Source of the DNA: Bromus sterilis
Lineage: Eukaryota > Streptophyta > Magnoliopsida > Poales > Poaceae
Length of the DNA stretch: 64,000 nucleotides
NCBI GenBank assembly: GCA_950022295.1
Contig: OX465600.1
Coordinates: 6,386,001-6,450,000 of the forward strand
Direction: 5' to 3'
Each line of letters starts with the position of its first letter. The first letter of the stretch is position 1. Positions 11,149 to 22,393 of this stretch are shown in pieces. The position numbers and the translations under genes were made by a program. The notes beneath the pieces were generated by a model. That model worked only from the letters and a program-made list of their open reading frames with translations. It had not been told where the DNA came from and made no database searches.

Positions 11149-11666
11149 ATTATTTTGTATTTGATGGTTTCTACATTTGCTCGAAATTAGAAAACGCCAC
11201 TGACTTTTGCTTCAGTTTTTTTGCACACTTGTAACAAAATGAAGTAATAAACTAAAATTGAATTTTCTGTCACTGAATAATGTTAGTAGATCTCAGTGTT
11301 GCATCAATGCGAAATTTCCCTTAAAACAAACGGTCCACAGCAAGGCAGGACTCTTAAGGGGACCGAAGCTTGATCTGAGCAGAGCAGTACTGGTCAATCA
11401 TTCTGGGGTTTGATCTCAGACTCAGAGTAAGGTCGTCGACATGCCAACTTGGGCACTCAACTAACAACAACTGTAAAGTCCGTGGGTCATTAACCGTACT
11501 GTCGTCGGTCCTGCACGGCTTATTTTTACACACACACTCATTTTGGTTCTTTTACAGTACGTAGCAGAAAGCAGCATGGGTTTATTTACTGCGTCCTCAC
11601 AGCAAGTAAAGATGATGATTCCATGGATTTTGGTGGAAGCCCTGACCAAAAAGAAGAAAAAATGTC

Positions 11667-13345
11667 CTAGAGAAATGGTGGCTCTGAGCTGACCACCATG
11701 CCGAGGATGCCGCTCCAGTAGCTGCTGCTCTCTCCATCCCCGGAGACCTGGCCGCCGTGCTCGGCCTGGCCATTGCCGGACTCGCCCCAGCATTCCAACG
11801 CGTCATGCACGCCGACACCGGATCCACCAAGCAGCATGTCCGTGAGGCCAGCTCCGACTCCCACTCCCACTGTCCCTTGGAACCATGGCTCCTCGCAGTC
11901 CTTGCCTCCCAGCCCTTGCATCTGCTGCTCGCTGACGAACTCCTGCTCGTTCTCTTCGGGCTCCGGCTCATCGCTTCTCCGCTTCTTCCACATTGCAGAG
12001 TCGCTCTCAGATATCCCTAGGCTGGAAATGTTATTATTACCGATGAAGCTCAGTGTGGAGGTGGGTGACTCCGAGTCGAGCTTCGCGCTCTGCCACGGGT
12101 GTAACATGCCGAGGCATGGGGAAGAGGCGGGCTCAGGCAGGTTTGCTGGATGCAGATGGGCTGAGGTTGGTGCAGAGGCTGCTGTGCGCATCGTGGATTC
12201 TCGAGCCAGGCGTCCCTCGGCCTCTAGGCGGGCGCTCTCCCATTGGGCCATGTGGCTGAGACTAGCCGCGGCCTTGGCTGATCTGACGTCCGCTGCAGTG
12301 CCTGTGAGAGCTCCGTTGGTGGCCTTGTGGGTGACGGGGTCGATGCCCATCTTGGCTAGCCTCTTCTTGAGGTGGGTGTTCCAGTAGTTCTTGATCTCGT
12401 TGTCGGTGCGCCTCGACAGATGTGTTGCGATGGCAGACCACCTGAACAGTCCCAGGAAATGCAAGATTAAGAGCTGATCATATATAGGAATGCTTATTAT
12501 TCACGCATTATTATTGCTGGACAAACAGAATACACAGAATGCCAGCCAAAATTCTTTGTTGGGAGTGCATAAATCAGGAGGATTCTAAATGCATGAAAGT
12601 TGAGTTGAAATGACGAAACTGAAAACGCTGATACTTGGTGCATTCAACAGTATAAATTGTTGAACACGCAAAAGAAAAACAATACACTGGGAAGGGCCAA
12701 TTTGACTAAAGCTGAAACTGAATCGCCAAATTCTTACCTGTTTAAATATGAAAATTCAGATAGGCTCTAGTTTGCTTTCAGATGTGATAGGAGTGGAATG
12801 CATATGCATGATAATGAATTATGGGCAGACAGCAGTCTGGCAAGGTCAGACACTGCACTTGATCTTAGCCACGAAAAAGAATGCAGGTAAGATATTAATG
12901 ACGCGGCAAACAAAAGGATTTGTACTGCTCCGAAGGGAGCTTAAGTTGGGTAACTGTGCTGTAATAATCTGAGTAAACTGCAGAAAAACCACTACACACC
13001 TGTTGCCAAGAAGAGCATGAAGCTGGATGATGGTCTGTTCTTCCTGCAAGCTGAACTTGCCCCTCTTGATGTCCGGCCTCAGGTAGTTGGTCCATCTCAG
13101 TCTGCAACTCTTGCCGCACCTCTGCAAACCTGCAAGATGTTGGTCGAACCCTCACCAACCCCATAGACTGTTCCTCAGCAACCGGATGAAATTCAAGCTT
13201 TACTAGACTCACCAGCCTTGGAAGGCAATGCACGCCAGCTCCCATGTCCGTGCTCCTCGATGTGAGCAAGAAGCTTCTCGTCCTCCTCCGGCGTCCATGG
13301 ACCTTTCTTTAGGCCAATCTTGTCACAGCATGGTGATCGCCCCAT
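11667..13345 (-). CDS. R2R3-MYB transcription factor, MIXTA-like subgroup 9 (3 exons)
   Basis: Exons 13213-13345, 13000-13129 and 11667-12441 join to 345 residues; introns fall in the MYB domain at the usual plant positions (phase 1 after KAG, phase 2 in GNR). The start MGRSPCCDK is the canonical R2R3-MYB N terminus. R2 carries its three tryptophans (GPWTPEED, GSWRALP, RLRWTNYL); R3 has Phe then two Trp (GKFSLQEEQ, NRWSAIATHL, KNYWNTHLKKRL). After LAKMGIDPVTHK, the segment SLSHMAQWESARLEAEGRL near residues 140-160 marks subgroup 9 (AtMYB16/MYB106, MIXTA). Members act in the nucleus on epidermal cell shape and cuticle genes. The acidic, Ser-rich C-terminal half is probably the activation region. 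The bHLH-interaction motif of R3 is not evident. The second intron contains a U2-snRNA-like fragment. A TATATA motif lies about 95 bp upstream of the start on the minus strand. Confidence 0.93.
12847..12890 (-). ncRNA. U2 snRNA-like 5' fragment in MYB intron 2 (probable pseudogene)
   Basis: On the minus strand, 12856-12870 reads GGCTAAGATCAAGTG, an exact 15-nt match to the highly conserved 5' region of U2 spliceosomal RNA. The next bases, CAGTGTCTG, match the U2 branch-site-binding stretch TAGTATCTG with two changes. The U-rich upstream part (TTCTTTTTCGT) is loosely similar to the U2 start. Similarity ends there: the stem-loop IIa, Sm site and 3' domain are not seen. It is best read as a truncated U2-derived retroposed fragment, not a working gene. 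Confidence 0.5.
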
Positions 13346-16300
13346 TGGAGTAGCGTAATATGCTACCTTTCGGAAGCCAAGAGCTGACAGCTGAGTGCAG
13401 AGCGGCTAAATAGAGCAGCTGGAGAAGGCAGGTTAGAGCTATATATCATTAGCACGGTATGAAGGTATGAAAGCTGAACTTTCCATGCCTTATCGTGACA
13501 TAAATGCCCTTTTGATGGTTTTGTTTTGGTGCAGGTTACAGGGTACAACAGGATGTACAGCTCCTCACTGATCGACTGAATGTAAGAGTAACAAACAAGT
13601 GACTTCCCCTAGTTGAGAATGAGTTTAACATTCAGGTCCACTTGGCTATGGCCCTTGAAATAAAAGCTGCTATAACTCCAAGGTGATCGGACCCCCCTCC
13701 CCTTGTGACACCAAGTCCAGGTTGGTGAGACCGTAATGTAATTTCCTTTTTGCCTGAAGTTATAGCAGGTCAATGTTCGGGGTTGGTTGCTTCATTTTGG
13801 GATGAGTCATCTTAGATGAGCAATCCTTTTGGTACTGCCGTTCTGGCAGTCAAGTATAATAATATGCAATGTTCACCAATGCTTGGAATTAGTGATTTCA
13901 TTGTAATATCTCTCAGAATGAACTGTTTGGTGTACAGTACAGCTGTAGATGGAGTGTAAGTTTCTTTAGCAAACGCCAGTTATACTGGTGAAGCTATCCA
14001 TGGATTTGAAGTTGCTTTCAGTAATGTCACCAACGCCAAAAGAAAAATCTATTCCACAGAAAAAAGAAAAATAAAAAATAAAACTGAACTTGGAGCGAGA
14101 ATAACTTATGCACTAAAAAAATGCAATGCTTTTGTGAGATGTAGGAAGATACTGGAAGCGTTACAGTTGAAAAGAAGTACAAAGATGACACCTAGATAAA
14201 CGTGCATTAGTATGATAAGGGACCACTAAGGCAGTGAATGGTCAAGATCAAACTACAAGAGTAGCTTTACTTGCAGTTCTGTGTGAGGAAACACTTAATG
14301 AATAGTGGGGGAAATAGGAAGAAAACAAAGTGATCAATAAACATAATACTGAACACATATATATAACACAGGGATATAAGAGCTGCACTATTCACTCTAG
14401 AGAAGTAGATAGGATGACATGCAGTCTCAACCTAAAAATACATGTTCAGTGTATTAGTCTGATACAGGAGCACTTCAACTGAACTACAGCAGAGAGAGAG
14501 AGAGGGGGGGGGGGGGGGGGGGACGATACCAAAGCTATTTAATCACAAGAAACATTATTCAGCCTAAGAAAAATAAGCATATTACAGACATTTTTTGTAT
14601 TTATAACAGCACAGTTGCACTGTGTTAGAATAGAGAACATGTTTACAAACTAACTGGAGACAGGTCAGGGATGAAACACTTACCTCATTGTGAAGGAAGT
14701 AAGGACATTCATGACCCCACGAAATAACTATGTAACATTGCATTATTCAAGATTGTGGTACACGTTCTTCCATCTGCACATGGCTATCCAGACCAGATCA
14801 ACCTCTTGTTCTAGTGGAAGATTGTACCATCTTGTTTAACACCTTGGTTGCCTCCTGTAAAGGGAAGCTTGGGTGATCTTCTGGGAAGCTGTTGTTTACC
14901 GCATCCCTTATGTGCCCCTCACTCTCTGACTAATATGTTGGCCTGAACCAAAGTTGTCAACGTAACAATGAAGAAAGTTTCAGTGGCATATAGCTAGAAT
15001 TTAACCGTATTTTCATATAAAGGCCAATTAAAAACTGTTATCACAATGAAATTGCTAAATAACACAAATCATGAAGGCGGGTCTTAATATGGATGGTTAG
15101 ACTATTCTTTGAAGCTATGGCAATTTGATATGTGCAGGCATTAATTTGCAATCAGGCTAGAGATTGCATTCATAGGTGGAAATTATTTTAAGATTGTTGA
15201 AATTTCCAGTACAGGATTACATACCAACAATAACTATATTTACAACCATACAGAAAAAGTGATTTTTTTAAATATACTAACAACAGAATCCCATGGGTTT
15301 GGAAATGTGCATGTGAGTACAATGGAAATTCCTCTTTTCAAATACATCTATTATAAAGACATGCATTGCAGGATAGAAGCACCGATGGCAAATAACTGAA
15401 TAAGGCACTTAAATATCTACTCTCAGATAGACTGCCATGATATTATGCATATCCTTTGATATGACTCTGCATAAAAGCCCTTATAAAACAGTCACCTTTT
15501 CAGCACAGACATCTGATTTGTAGAATACCATTGTCCATAAACTCTTCTGCTCTAATATGTAAGTTGTGAAGAAAAAAAGATATGCATACCTGGAGGAAGA
15601 ATTGATTAGTGAGAATATCGACGCTGGTGTCCTGCTATGTTAGTAAATAGGGCAGCTGTTATGACTATTGTAATCTAAAGGCCAATGGACCAATACCAAC
15701 CTGTGTGCGTCATACTGAACCAACAACCAGTATTAGATGGTACTAGCAACAACAGACAAGAACTCGTGGAAATTTGTGAGTACTTTAACCCCTGCCACTT
15801 GCACATGATACAACATTAGCATGATTTGTGCAGTCGATTTTTTTTTAAGCTGGAAGGTCTTCCGACAACATAAATGCCACCAGCTATCACGTTCCGTGCG
15901 AAAGAATTAGCAAAAACTAAGTAGCAGAACATAAACAAGAGCACACAACAAATGATAAATGATAACAGCCCCTATGAAATGATGCACAAAGATCCATATA
16001 TATATACACAGTACACACACACCCTACATAATACAATTCTATATCCACCTGTGATCAAGACGCTATCTAGCTAACGAATATGGCGGCAAAACTTTTCAAA
16101 CAACTCATAGTAAAACTTTATTAGGCGGAATATGCAATCAGTGTCCAGACAGGTTCCATCTGGTCTCGGTCACAATTCAGACCTAAGCATACCATTACTA
16201 TTCTGGCAAACACCATTGCCATTACTTCTCTGAGGTACTCTAACGGATCACGGATGTGGGGGATAGCAATGTTAGGAAATTGAGAGCAGTGCAAATACAT

Positions 16301-16446
16301 TGGTGTTACAAAGCACTGAAGCATGATGAATCAAGACGCTAAGTAAAACTAACATCAAATTTTATCATGATCAGCATCATCGGATGATCCATGCAGAAGC
16401 TCAGCATCAACGAACATTCCCTTAAACATACACTGCACACCTCACC
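13346..16446. other. Intergenic stretch between MYB and glycosidase-like gene
   Basis: About 3.1 kb without a recognisable coding region. It includes the MYB promoter side (13346-13600), a (GA)n-G(n) simple repeat at 14492-14522, and AT-rich sequence of ordinary composition. The portion nearest 16446 should contain the 3' UTR of the minus-strand glycosidase-like gene. No TE family identified. Confidence 0.4.
14492..14522 (+). repeat. (GA)n followed by poly-G
   Basis: GAGAGAGAGA followed by about 20 consecutive G residues. Likely polymorphic. Confidence 0.85.
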
Positions 16447-17544
16447 TTACATGAGAAGAGCATCACATTTGTTGAACCTGGGAAGAGCCTGACCCTCTGA
16501 ATGTGCCATCCCAATTGCAGCCTCACCATCCTTCCCAACGCCCATGTAATAGAGTCTCCAATCGTATGGCCCATCCATTTGCACCAAGCACGGGGCGCCG
16601 ACCCCGGCGACATCCCACTCATCATCATCCTCCGACGGGCGCAGAGCCGGCGATTCACTGCACCGCCTCCACCCGCTCAGTCCGTCCTCTGACACGGCCA
16701 TCCCAATGCTCACCATGCCATTGCTATCCAAACCTTCGTACACCATCATGTACCGACCGGCGGCGCGGTCGCGGACGACATGCCCCTGCCGCACCCCTCC
16801 TTCGTCGAAGGCTCCGGGTCCGCCTCCCTCGAGCGCCTTCCCGACCCTCTTCCACCGGATGCCATCCCTGGACCTGGCCACACCAATCACGTGCCTCTGC
16901 GACATTTCGTCGAACGAGTGGTAGTACATCCGGAGGTCCCCGTCGGCGTGCATCACAACCTTGGGAGCCGCCGCGCAGCGCTTCTCCCAGCCCTGAGGGT
17001 GGTCCTCCCCGACGCCGAGCAGCGCGCCGGTGTGGTGGGGCCCCTCGATGCGGGCCCAGTGGCGGCCGTCCTGGCTGATGGCGAGGCCGGGCAGCGCGGC
17101 GACTTCCGCGGCGGGGAACGGGGACGCGAGGCGCTCGTCGTTGGAGCCGGTGTAATAGAGCCAATACACGGCGGAGTAGGCCGGAAGGCGGCGGGACGAC
17201 GATGACGACGCGGCGGGGCCGGAGATGACGAGGACGTCGGCGGGGCGGACGACGGCCGTGTCGAAGACCCACCAGTCGGTGGAGGGCAGCAACGGGTCGG
17301 GCGCGACGGGCGGGCTCCAGCTCAGGCCGTCATCGGAGGTGGCGAACGCGACCCGCGTGCCGGAATGGTACCAGAGGAGCCAGTCGCCGGCCGGGAGGCG
17401 CTTGACGACGGGGGAGCCGGCCCCGCGGAGGAGGAGGCCGCGGGAGACGGCGGGTTGGTGATGGGCCCGGACCGGGGCCTGGCAGCGGATAGGGCCGGCG
17501 AGCAGGCAGCGCGGCGGCGGGAGGAGATTGGCGGCGAGGAGCAT
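16447..17544 (-). CDS. Glycosyl hydrolase five-bladed beta-propeller-like protein (GH43/GH32 clan), intronless
   Basis: A single exon encodes 365 residues. Repeated SxDGxxW motifs mark successive propeller blades: SDDGLSW, SQDGRHW, SRDGIRW and SEDGLSGW, each preceded by an IG(V/M)A or VAFA strand. This is the pattern of the arabinanase/levansucrase/invertase fold. Plant homologues are annotated as GH32/43/62-superfamily proteins of unknown substrate. A possible catalytic or ligand segment is STDWWVFDTA. The N-terminal 40 residues (MLLAANLLPPPRCLLAGP) are hydrophobic and basic, consistent with a plastid transit peptide. The coding region is very GC-rich, as is common for grass intronless genes, and this makes long antisense open frames that are not genes. 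The ATG at 17544 is the first in frame. Enzymatic activity is not established from sequence. Confidence 0.8.
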   Translation of the reverse strand: MLLAANLLPPPRCLLAGPIRCQAPVRAHHQPAVSRGLLLRGAGSPVVKRLPAGDWLLWYHSGTRVAFATSDDGLSWSPPVAPDPLLPSTDWWVFDTAVVRPADVLVISGPAASSSSSRRLPAYSAVYWLYYTGSNDERLASPFPAAEVAALPGLAISQDGRHWARIEGPHHTGALLGVGEDHPQGWEKRCAAAPKVVMHADGDLRMYYHSFDEMSQRHVIGVARSRDGIRWKRVGKALEGGGPGAFDEGGVRQGHVVRDRAAGRYMMVYEGLDSNGMVSIGMAVSEDGLSGWRRCSESPALRPSEDDDEWDVAGVGAPCLVQMDGPYDWRLYYMGVGKDGEAAIGMAHSEGQALPRFNKCDALLM

Positions 17545-18780
17545 GGCGCCGGCGGGTGAGAGCGTGGCAGTGGAGCAGGATTTGGATGACAGAAAAAAAA
17601 CGTCACGAATTCAAGCGTTTGTTTGGTTCCGAAAGTATGAAATGGAACAGAAATGAATGTGCAAAATAGAATTCGGGTTCGTACCGATAGAAATTAATTG
17701 AAGTTCTAGATTTTTTATTAGTTTCTTTTGATTACTAGACCTTCATCAGTAGACTACCCATAAATTCTAGAACCTAAACGTTCAAAAAAAAAATCTAGAA
17801 CCTAAAATGTATCTGTAGGTGCACTACCAATAATTTTATAGATAGTTAAGGGTGTGTTGCTTTTATAATTTTCTTATAAAATTTTATTTTTATTTCTTTT
17901 TTCTATTTTATTTACTTCGTATACCGGCAGCCGAGGCGGTGATGGTGGGCACCCGAAGCGGTGGTCCAAACAGGCAGGGGTGAGGTTAGGGGCGAGCTGT
18001 CGGCAGGGTGAAGCAACCGAGGTGGGCGGTGGTCCCCCCCCCCCCCCCCCCCCCCCCCCGAGGCAGTCGTCAGCGGCAGTCAAGGCGTCGATATCGGGCA
18101 TCCGAGGTGGTATCGGCGACCCTTCTAAGCATCGGGGACATGCGGAAGGGGGGGGGGGGGTTAGGCGATCAGCGGCGGGGCAAGGGGTTGGCACAAGAAA
18201 GAGTTTTGTAGTTTATAGGTGCTCTACTTATTAAAAAAGGAAAAAATGATCAATCAGAAAAGCTTTTTTAGGGAAACTGTGGGGATGCTCTTAGACAATA
18301 TAAACTACTATCTATATTTAATGTTGTAGATACTGATTTTTTATATATAAACTTGATCAAACTTAAACACATTTGACTTAACCATTCACGTTAACAGTTA
18401 TTCCTTAATAAGCTAAAATGAATTTTAGGGGGGCAGTGGGCACATGAAATTTGTTGTGTATTTTTTTTTCCGCCTTTTCTGCATTTCTTTTGCTATTTTT
18501 GCTAGCTACATGTGATGGTTAATTTTCAATAGGTAACATGTTCGTCCCATTACCATATGTTCTCCTTTTAAATATGGTACGATAAACTAGAGAATTATAA
18601 GCTAGCAAAATGTTTCACGCGCACTGCTATTTGTGTTGGCTCACTTTGCTGATAAAAATGAACCGGTCCAAAGAAAATTCTCAGATTGCCAGGAGCTACT
18701 AAGCTTCAACATCAACAATTCTGATTGCCATCTTCAGCTACCCCACCAGGTTTACGATATATAACCAGTAGCCAAGTCAT
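17545..18780. other. Intergenic, simple-sequence rich
   Basis: The first 100 bp upstream of the glycosidase-like start are probable promoter/5' UTR. A GC-rich block at 17925-18190 contains a C run of about 26 (18034-18059) and a G run (18148-18160) but no gene. 18310-18450 has weak MITE-like character. No conserved coding sequence. Confidence 0.4.
18034..18059 (+). repeat. Poly-C run
   Basis: About 26 consecutive C residues; it creates artificial poly-Pro/poly-Gly open frames. Confidence 0.85.
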
Positions 18781-18941
18781 CTGGTTATGTCTACATGTTT
18801 ATGCGACAAGGGCAAGGTTATCAGAATGGAACTAAACGGGAACTAAAGGCTATCAGCATGAAACATAAAAGCATATGCTCAGGCCATCAAAGCCAAACAC
18901 CTAAAGGAAAGACAATGCCAAGAGGCAACGGCATGCCAGGT

Positions 18942-21900
18942 CTAATCTCGACCGTCTTCCTCCATCTGGTGAGCGTCGGAGGAGGGATTTGTTCTGCCTG
19001 CGGCCACATAGGTCCGGGACAGGGCGTCCTGAGCATCTGCGTCGAGGCACTCCAGCTTCTTCAGGCACGCGCAGAACGACTCCATAGCATCCACATCCTT
19101 CGCCTCCTCAAAGTGCTTCAGAAATCTCTGCACAAACTCTGGGGGTGGCGCCCAATCTGGTTTCTTGACCATCTTGCCCGCGTCCCTCCAGACCTCCAGA
19201 GCCGCATCGGTCCTAGATTTCTCCAGATAGTACTCGGCGAATATGCGGAACGTCGTAGAATTGGAATGGCCTTGGGCCATGGCTGTCTGGCGGAGAGCCT
19301 CGGCTTCATCTGTCATGTCCTTGGCCAGGTAAACTTGAATCATAACATTTGCTATCCTCATGTCATAGTACTCTTGAGTGGTTTCCCATTCCTGGAAGAG
19401 CTGCTGTATGGTGCCGAAATCATCTAGCTTTTTCAGAGATGTAAGCATCACTAGGTAACTTCTGTTTGAACATATCTTGAATTCTGACCTCAGAGACTCC
19501 CAAACCCTCTTGACCTCGGACAAATTGCCGGAACTGGCATAGAGGGAGATAAGATTGTGCCAAGCATACATCTCACGCTTGTCCATAACTTCCTCAGCTT
19601 TCTTTAGGGACAATTCTGCCTTGTCAAACTGCTCCACTTTATTGTAATTGTTAGCCAGAACAGTGTACGCGGACCAGGGAACTGAAGTTGACTTCTTCAA
19701 ATCTTCCAGGAACTTCTCGGTGGATTCTGGGCCATTAACCATAATATGGCTTTCTATCAGCATGTAGTATGTAAAATTATCTGCTCGTATGCCAGTTGCT
19801 CGCATTTCTTCAAATGTTGTGAGGATTTTCTCAGGCTGGCCTGTCTTCAGGTACAAGGACATCAAATTCTTGTACACCAGTGTGGTCGGAGTGAAGTTCA
19901 TGGCTCTCATCTTTTCATACAGTTCCAGACCTTTCTCTGCATTGTGTTCTGCATAGCAGTTAAGCAGAGAGGAATATGTTTTTACTGATTTTTCCGGAAG
20001 ACTCGAGAAGTATTCTTCGGCAGCTTCTAGCCCATTCACTTTGGATACGAGGTCAAGCCGCAACGCATGCTCCCCATGAAGCAAGCATGCTCCACGAGCT
20101 TCCATCCAGTCTATCAGCTGTAAACATACAACATGGTCAATCATAATATAGTGATCCACATAAGTTGGGTTACCTTGCTAAAAAGGGAGCTCCGAATAAA
20201 TACTTATATAAAAGGAGAAAGTCCATATATGGAACTAAATACACAGAAGTACACACAACTCCAAGAGAAACAAAATCGATGGTTTCTGAACACTTACAAA
20301 GTTTAGGGGGGTTAAATATTTATAAAAATAGTCTTTCACGATAGCTGAAGACAAGGATATTTTCTAATACAAAAATGTCGAACCCGATTTGCAGCATGGC
20401 TCCACATAAACCAAAGAACGTAAAACTGATGTACCACTGGCATTTTAACACCCAAACCATGAAAATAATTCCATCATACTAGCTAGGAGATATACTCGCA
20501 AACTAATTAGATAAAATTCACAGATGAGAACTTCTACCAGCAACGTTTGGCAAGAATTACTCCATATGGCTGGTGTCAAGCCGCAGATGACCACAACTTT
20601 CTACCCACTGTCGGACAAACTGAAGTGACTAATTGTGTGATAACGATGTGACTTCGCTGCCTAATTGGAGATCGCCTTCAGCATTGGGTTAAGTCAACCA
20701 CCAACCCTTTTATTCTATGAACCAGGCAAGACAAAGGTAGCTACTGTTCATGATAATATGAGGGATAGGGATGAGTTTATAAAGGAAATAAAGGAAAGAT
20801 TATCGCAAGTTCAGCCTGTTATGACATACCAATATAGCCAGAACCACCGTCAGGTTGACTATGCTGTAGGCCAGTGGATTTGGTAGGGTGTACTGTGGCA
20901 GTGTCAAGGAGAGCATATGCAGAGCTTGCTGCGAGCTTTATGGACCCTTTAAAGTTTTGAAACGAACTGATTCAGTGGCATATCATTTTCAACTTCTGTA
21001 TCGCGCCAAGATACATGATGTCGTTCATGTGCCTCTGCTCAAGGAGTACCAAGGAGACCATGCTGATGTGGTGGTGCCCCTCCCGGTTGTTCTGCATAGG
21101 TGACTGGTTCCTACCCAGACAAGGTGGTGCAAACGTTGATACAAAGTCGAACCGTGCACAATGTGAGTTCCTGCTCCAGTGGAGAGGCACAGCAGCAGCT
21201 GATGCAACATGGGAACTTTTTTTTAATTAAGGGGCAACCCGTTTCTCATTGAAACTGATAACACAACAAGATCGAGAGGGATGCATCAGAGATGGCCCTG
21301 CCAAAGCCTCCAGCTTGAAACCAAAAACCAAGTCTCTGCAACTAAAGCTACAAAGATGATACTTGCAACCTAAAGTTCGTCTTCCAAACTTTAAAAAAGG
21401 CCAACTTACAGGGAACCCGGACAGAACAAAGCAAGGTACCAAAGAAACAAGGTAAAGGCGCTGATCAAAGCTCAGGATCCCCCGGTCCTCTTCACCAGCG
21501 GCACCCAACCCTGATGTCGCCCAAAACCCTCACTGAACAAAGCTAGGTACAGAAACGCCAAGGTCAAGTGAAGGTACAACATGGGAACTGCTGGAAAAAC
21601 TTTAACGTCAGTATCCAGACTTCCAACTTGAGGATGAGCTGATTCAGAACGAGGGGAGAAATGTTGTGGACGCCTTTTGGGGCAAGATCTACCAGCATCA
21701 GACTCATAGGCAAGAATCAGGTCTGGCAGCATCACAAGAATCCAAAGTAGCAGCAGGCGTGTGGCCGTGTTAATTAGAGCTACTTTGACTGTCAGTTCGC
21801 AAGATCATCCTCTACCTTCCCTTACCCAGTTCCGAAATATATGCCATAACAGTAGACCTAAAATCTTGAACCGGACTAGTTTTAAGCATCGCTTATTTGT

Positions 21901-22393
21901 ACAACGGATGAAGATATTAGTTTGTTCAGAACAACAGACGTAAACCCTCATTGCTTTGCCAACTAATAGTAACCAGGCCATAACTTTTTGTCACCCAAAT
22001 CTAAAACTTCACCTGAAGTTAATCGAAACCCTGGCATTTCAATCACCAATCTGCTTCTAGATCCAAACGGAGGCGCGGCCACATTGCAAACCAAATCACA
22101 GGAGGGGAGGGGAGGCTCACCTCGAGGGCGCGCTTGTGGTGGCTGAAGCTGCGGAGCTTGCGGACGTAGGAGAGGAGCTGCTCCTCCGAGAGCAAGCGTT
22201 TCTCGCGGAGCCATCCGTCGAGTTCCGCCGCCACGCATCCCAACGGCGTGTCCGGGTGCAGCATCGACAGACGTTTGTAGAGGGGGATCCAAGCCGGCTG
22301 CAGTGCCGGGCCCCGCTGAGGCTGCGCGTGCACGGATCTTGCCGGGACGGGCGAGACGCGCCGCAGCGCCGCCGTGGTCGCCGCCCGCAGCAT
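18942..22393 (-). CDS. P-class pentatricopeptide repeat protein, paralogue-type (2 exons)
   Basis: Exon 1 is 22121-22393 and exon 2 is 18942-20117, spliced in phase 0 (...KRALE|LIDWM...) to about 482 residues. The N terminus MLRAATTAALRRVSPVPARS is basic and Ser/Ala rich, fitting mitochondrial import. Helical PPR pairs run from about residue 95 (YSSLLNCYAEHNAEKGLELY, YKNLMSLYLKTGQPEKIL) to about 440; the tail is acidic (MEEDGRD). No DYW/E domain, so P-class. The SLYAS(S/V)GNLSEVKRVW block and the ALE|L(I/M)DWM junction are shared with the PPR gene at 6108-8797, so the two are relatives with a common ancestral intron. The ATG at 22393 follows an in-frame TTG-CCG, so it is the first ATG. The 2,003-bp intron hosts nested retroelement debris. 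A G-box-like CCACGTGTC lies about 260 bp upstream of the start. Confidence 0.88.
20640..21780 (+). mobile_element. Chromovirus-type Gypsy relic (integrase end and chromodomain) in PPR intron
   Basis: On the plus strand, antisense to the host gene, frames read the integrase C terminus (DRDEFIKEIKERLSQVQPVM, then VDYAVGQWIW), the GPFKVLKR...VAYHFQL segment with RIHDVVHVPLLK-like text, and a chromodomain (CEFLLQWRG...ATWEL). After an insertion, the frame resumes with LEDELIQNEGRNV. Several frame breaks and stops are present, and LTRs, RT and gag are missing. The chromodomain points to the Tekay/Reina side of plant chromoviruses. It is a dead fragment tolerated inside an intron. Confidence 0.8.
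21218..21576 (-). mobile_element. Truncated LINE-type retroposon inserted in the chromodomain, 13-bp target duplication
   Basis: The 359-bp insert starts on the plus strand with a T run (its poly(A) tail) and is bounded by caacatgggaact at 21205-21217 and 21577-21589. Its minus-strand 3' end (tatcagtttcaatgagaaa...) resembles LINE 3' tails seen in grasses. The only open frame (about 93 codons) has no recognised domain. Confidence 0.85.

Noticed and set aside
11757..12387. Plus-strand open frames opposite the MYB C-terminal exon
   Set aside because: Low-complexity Ser/Pro shadow; the minus strand carries the conserved MYB.
16503..17559. Long antisense frames opposite the glycosidase-like gene
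   Set aside because: GC-driven shadows without recognisable motifs; the SxDGxxW repeats are only in the minus frame.
17874..18234. Poly-Pro/poly-Gly frames around the C run
   Set aside because: Created by a homopolymer tract.
20665..21230. Treating the chromodomain-like frame as an independent host gene
   Set aside because: It is the integrase end of a Gypsy relic, with stops, frame breaks and an inserted retroposon.
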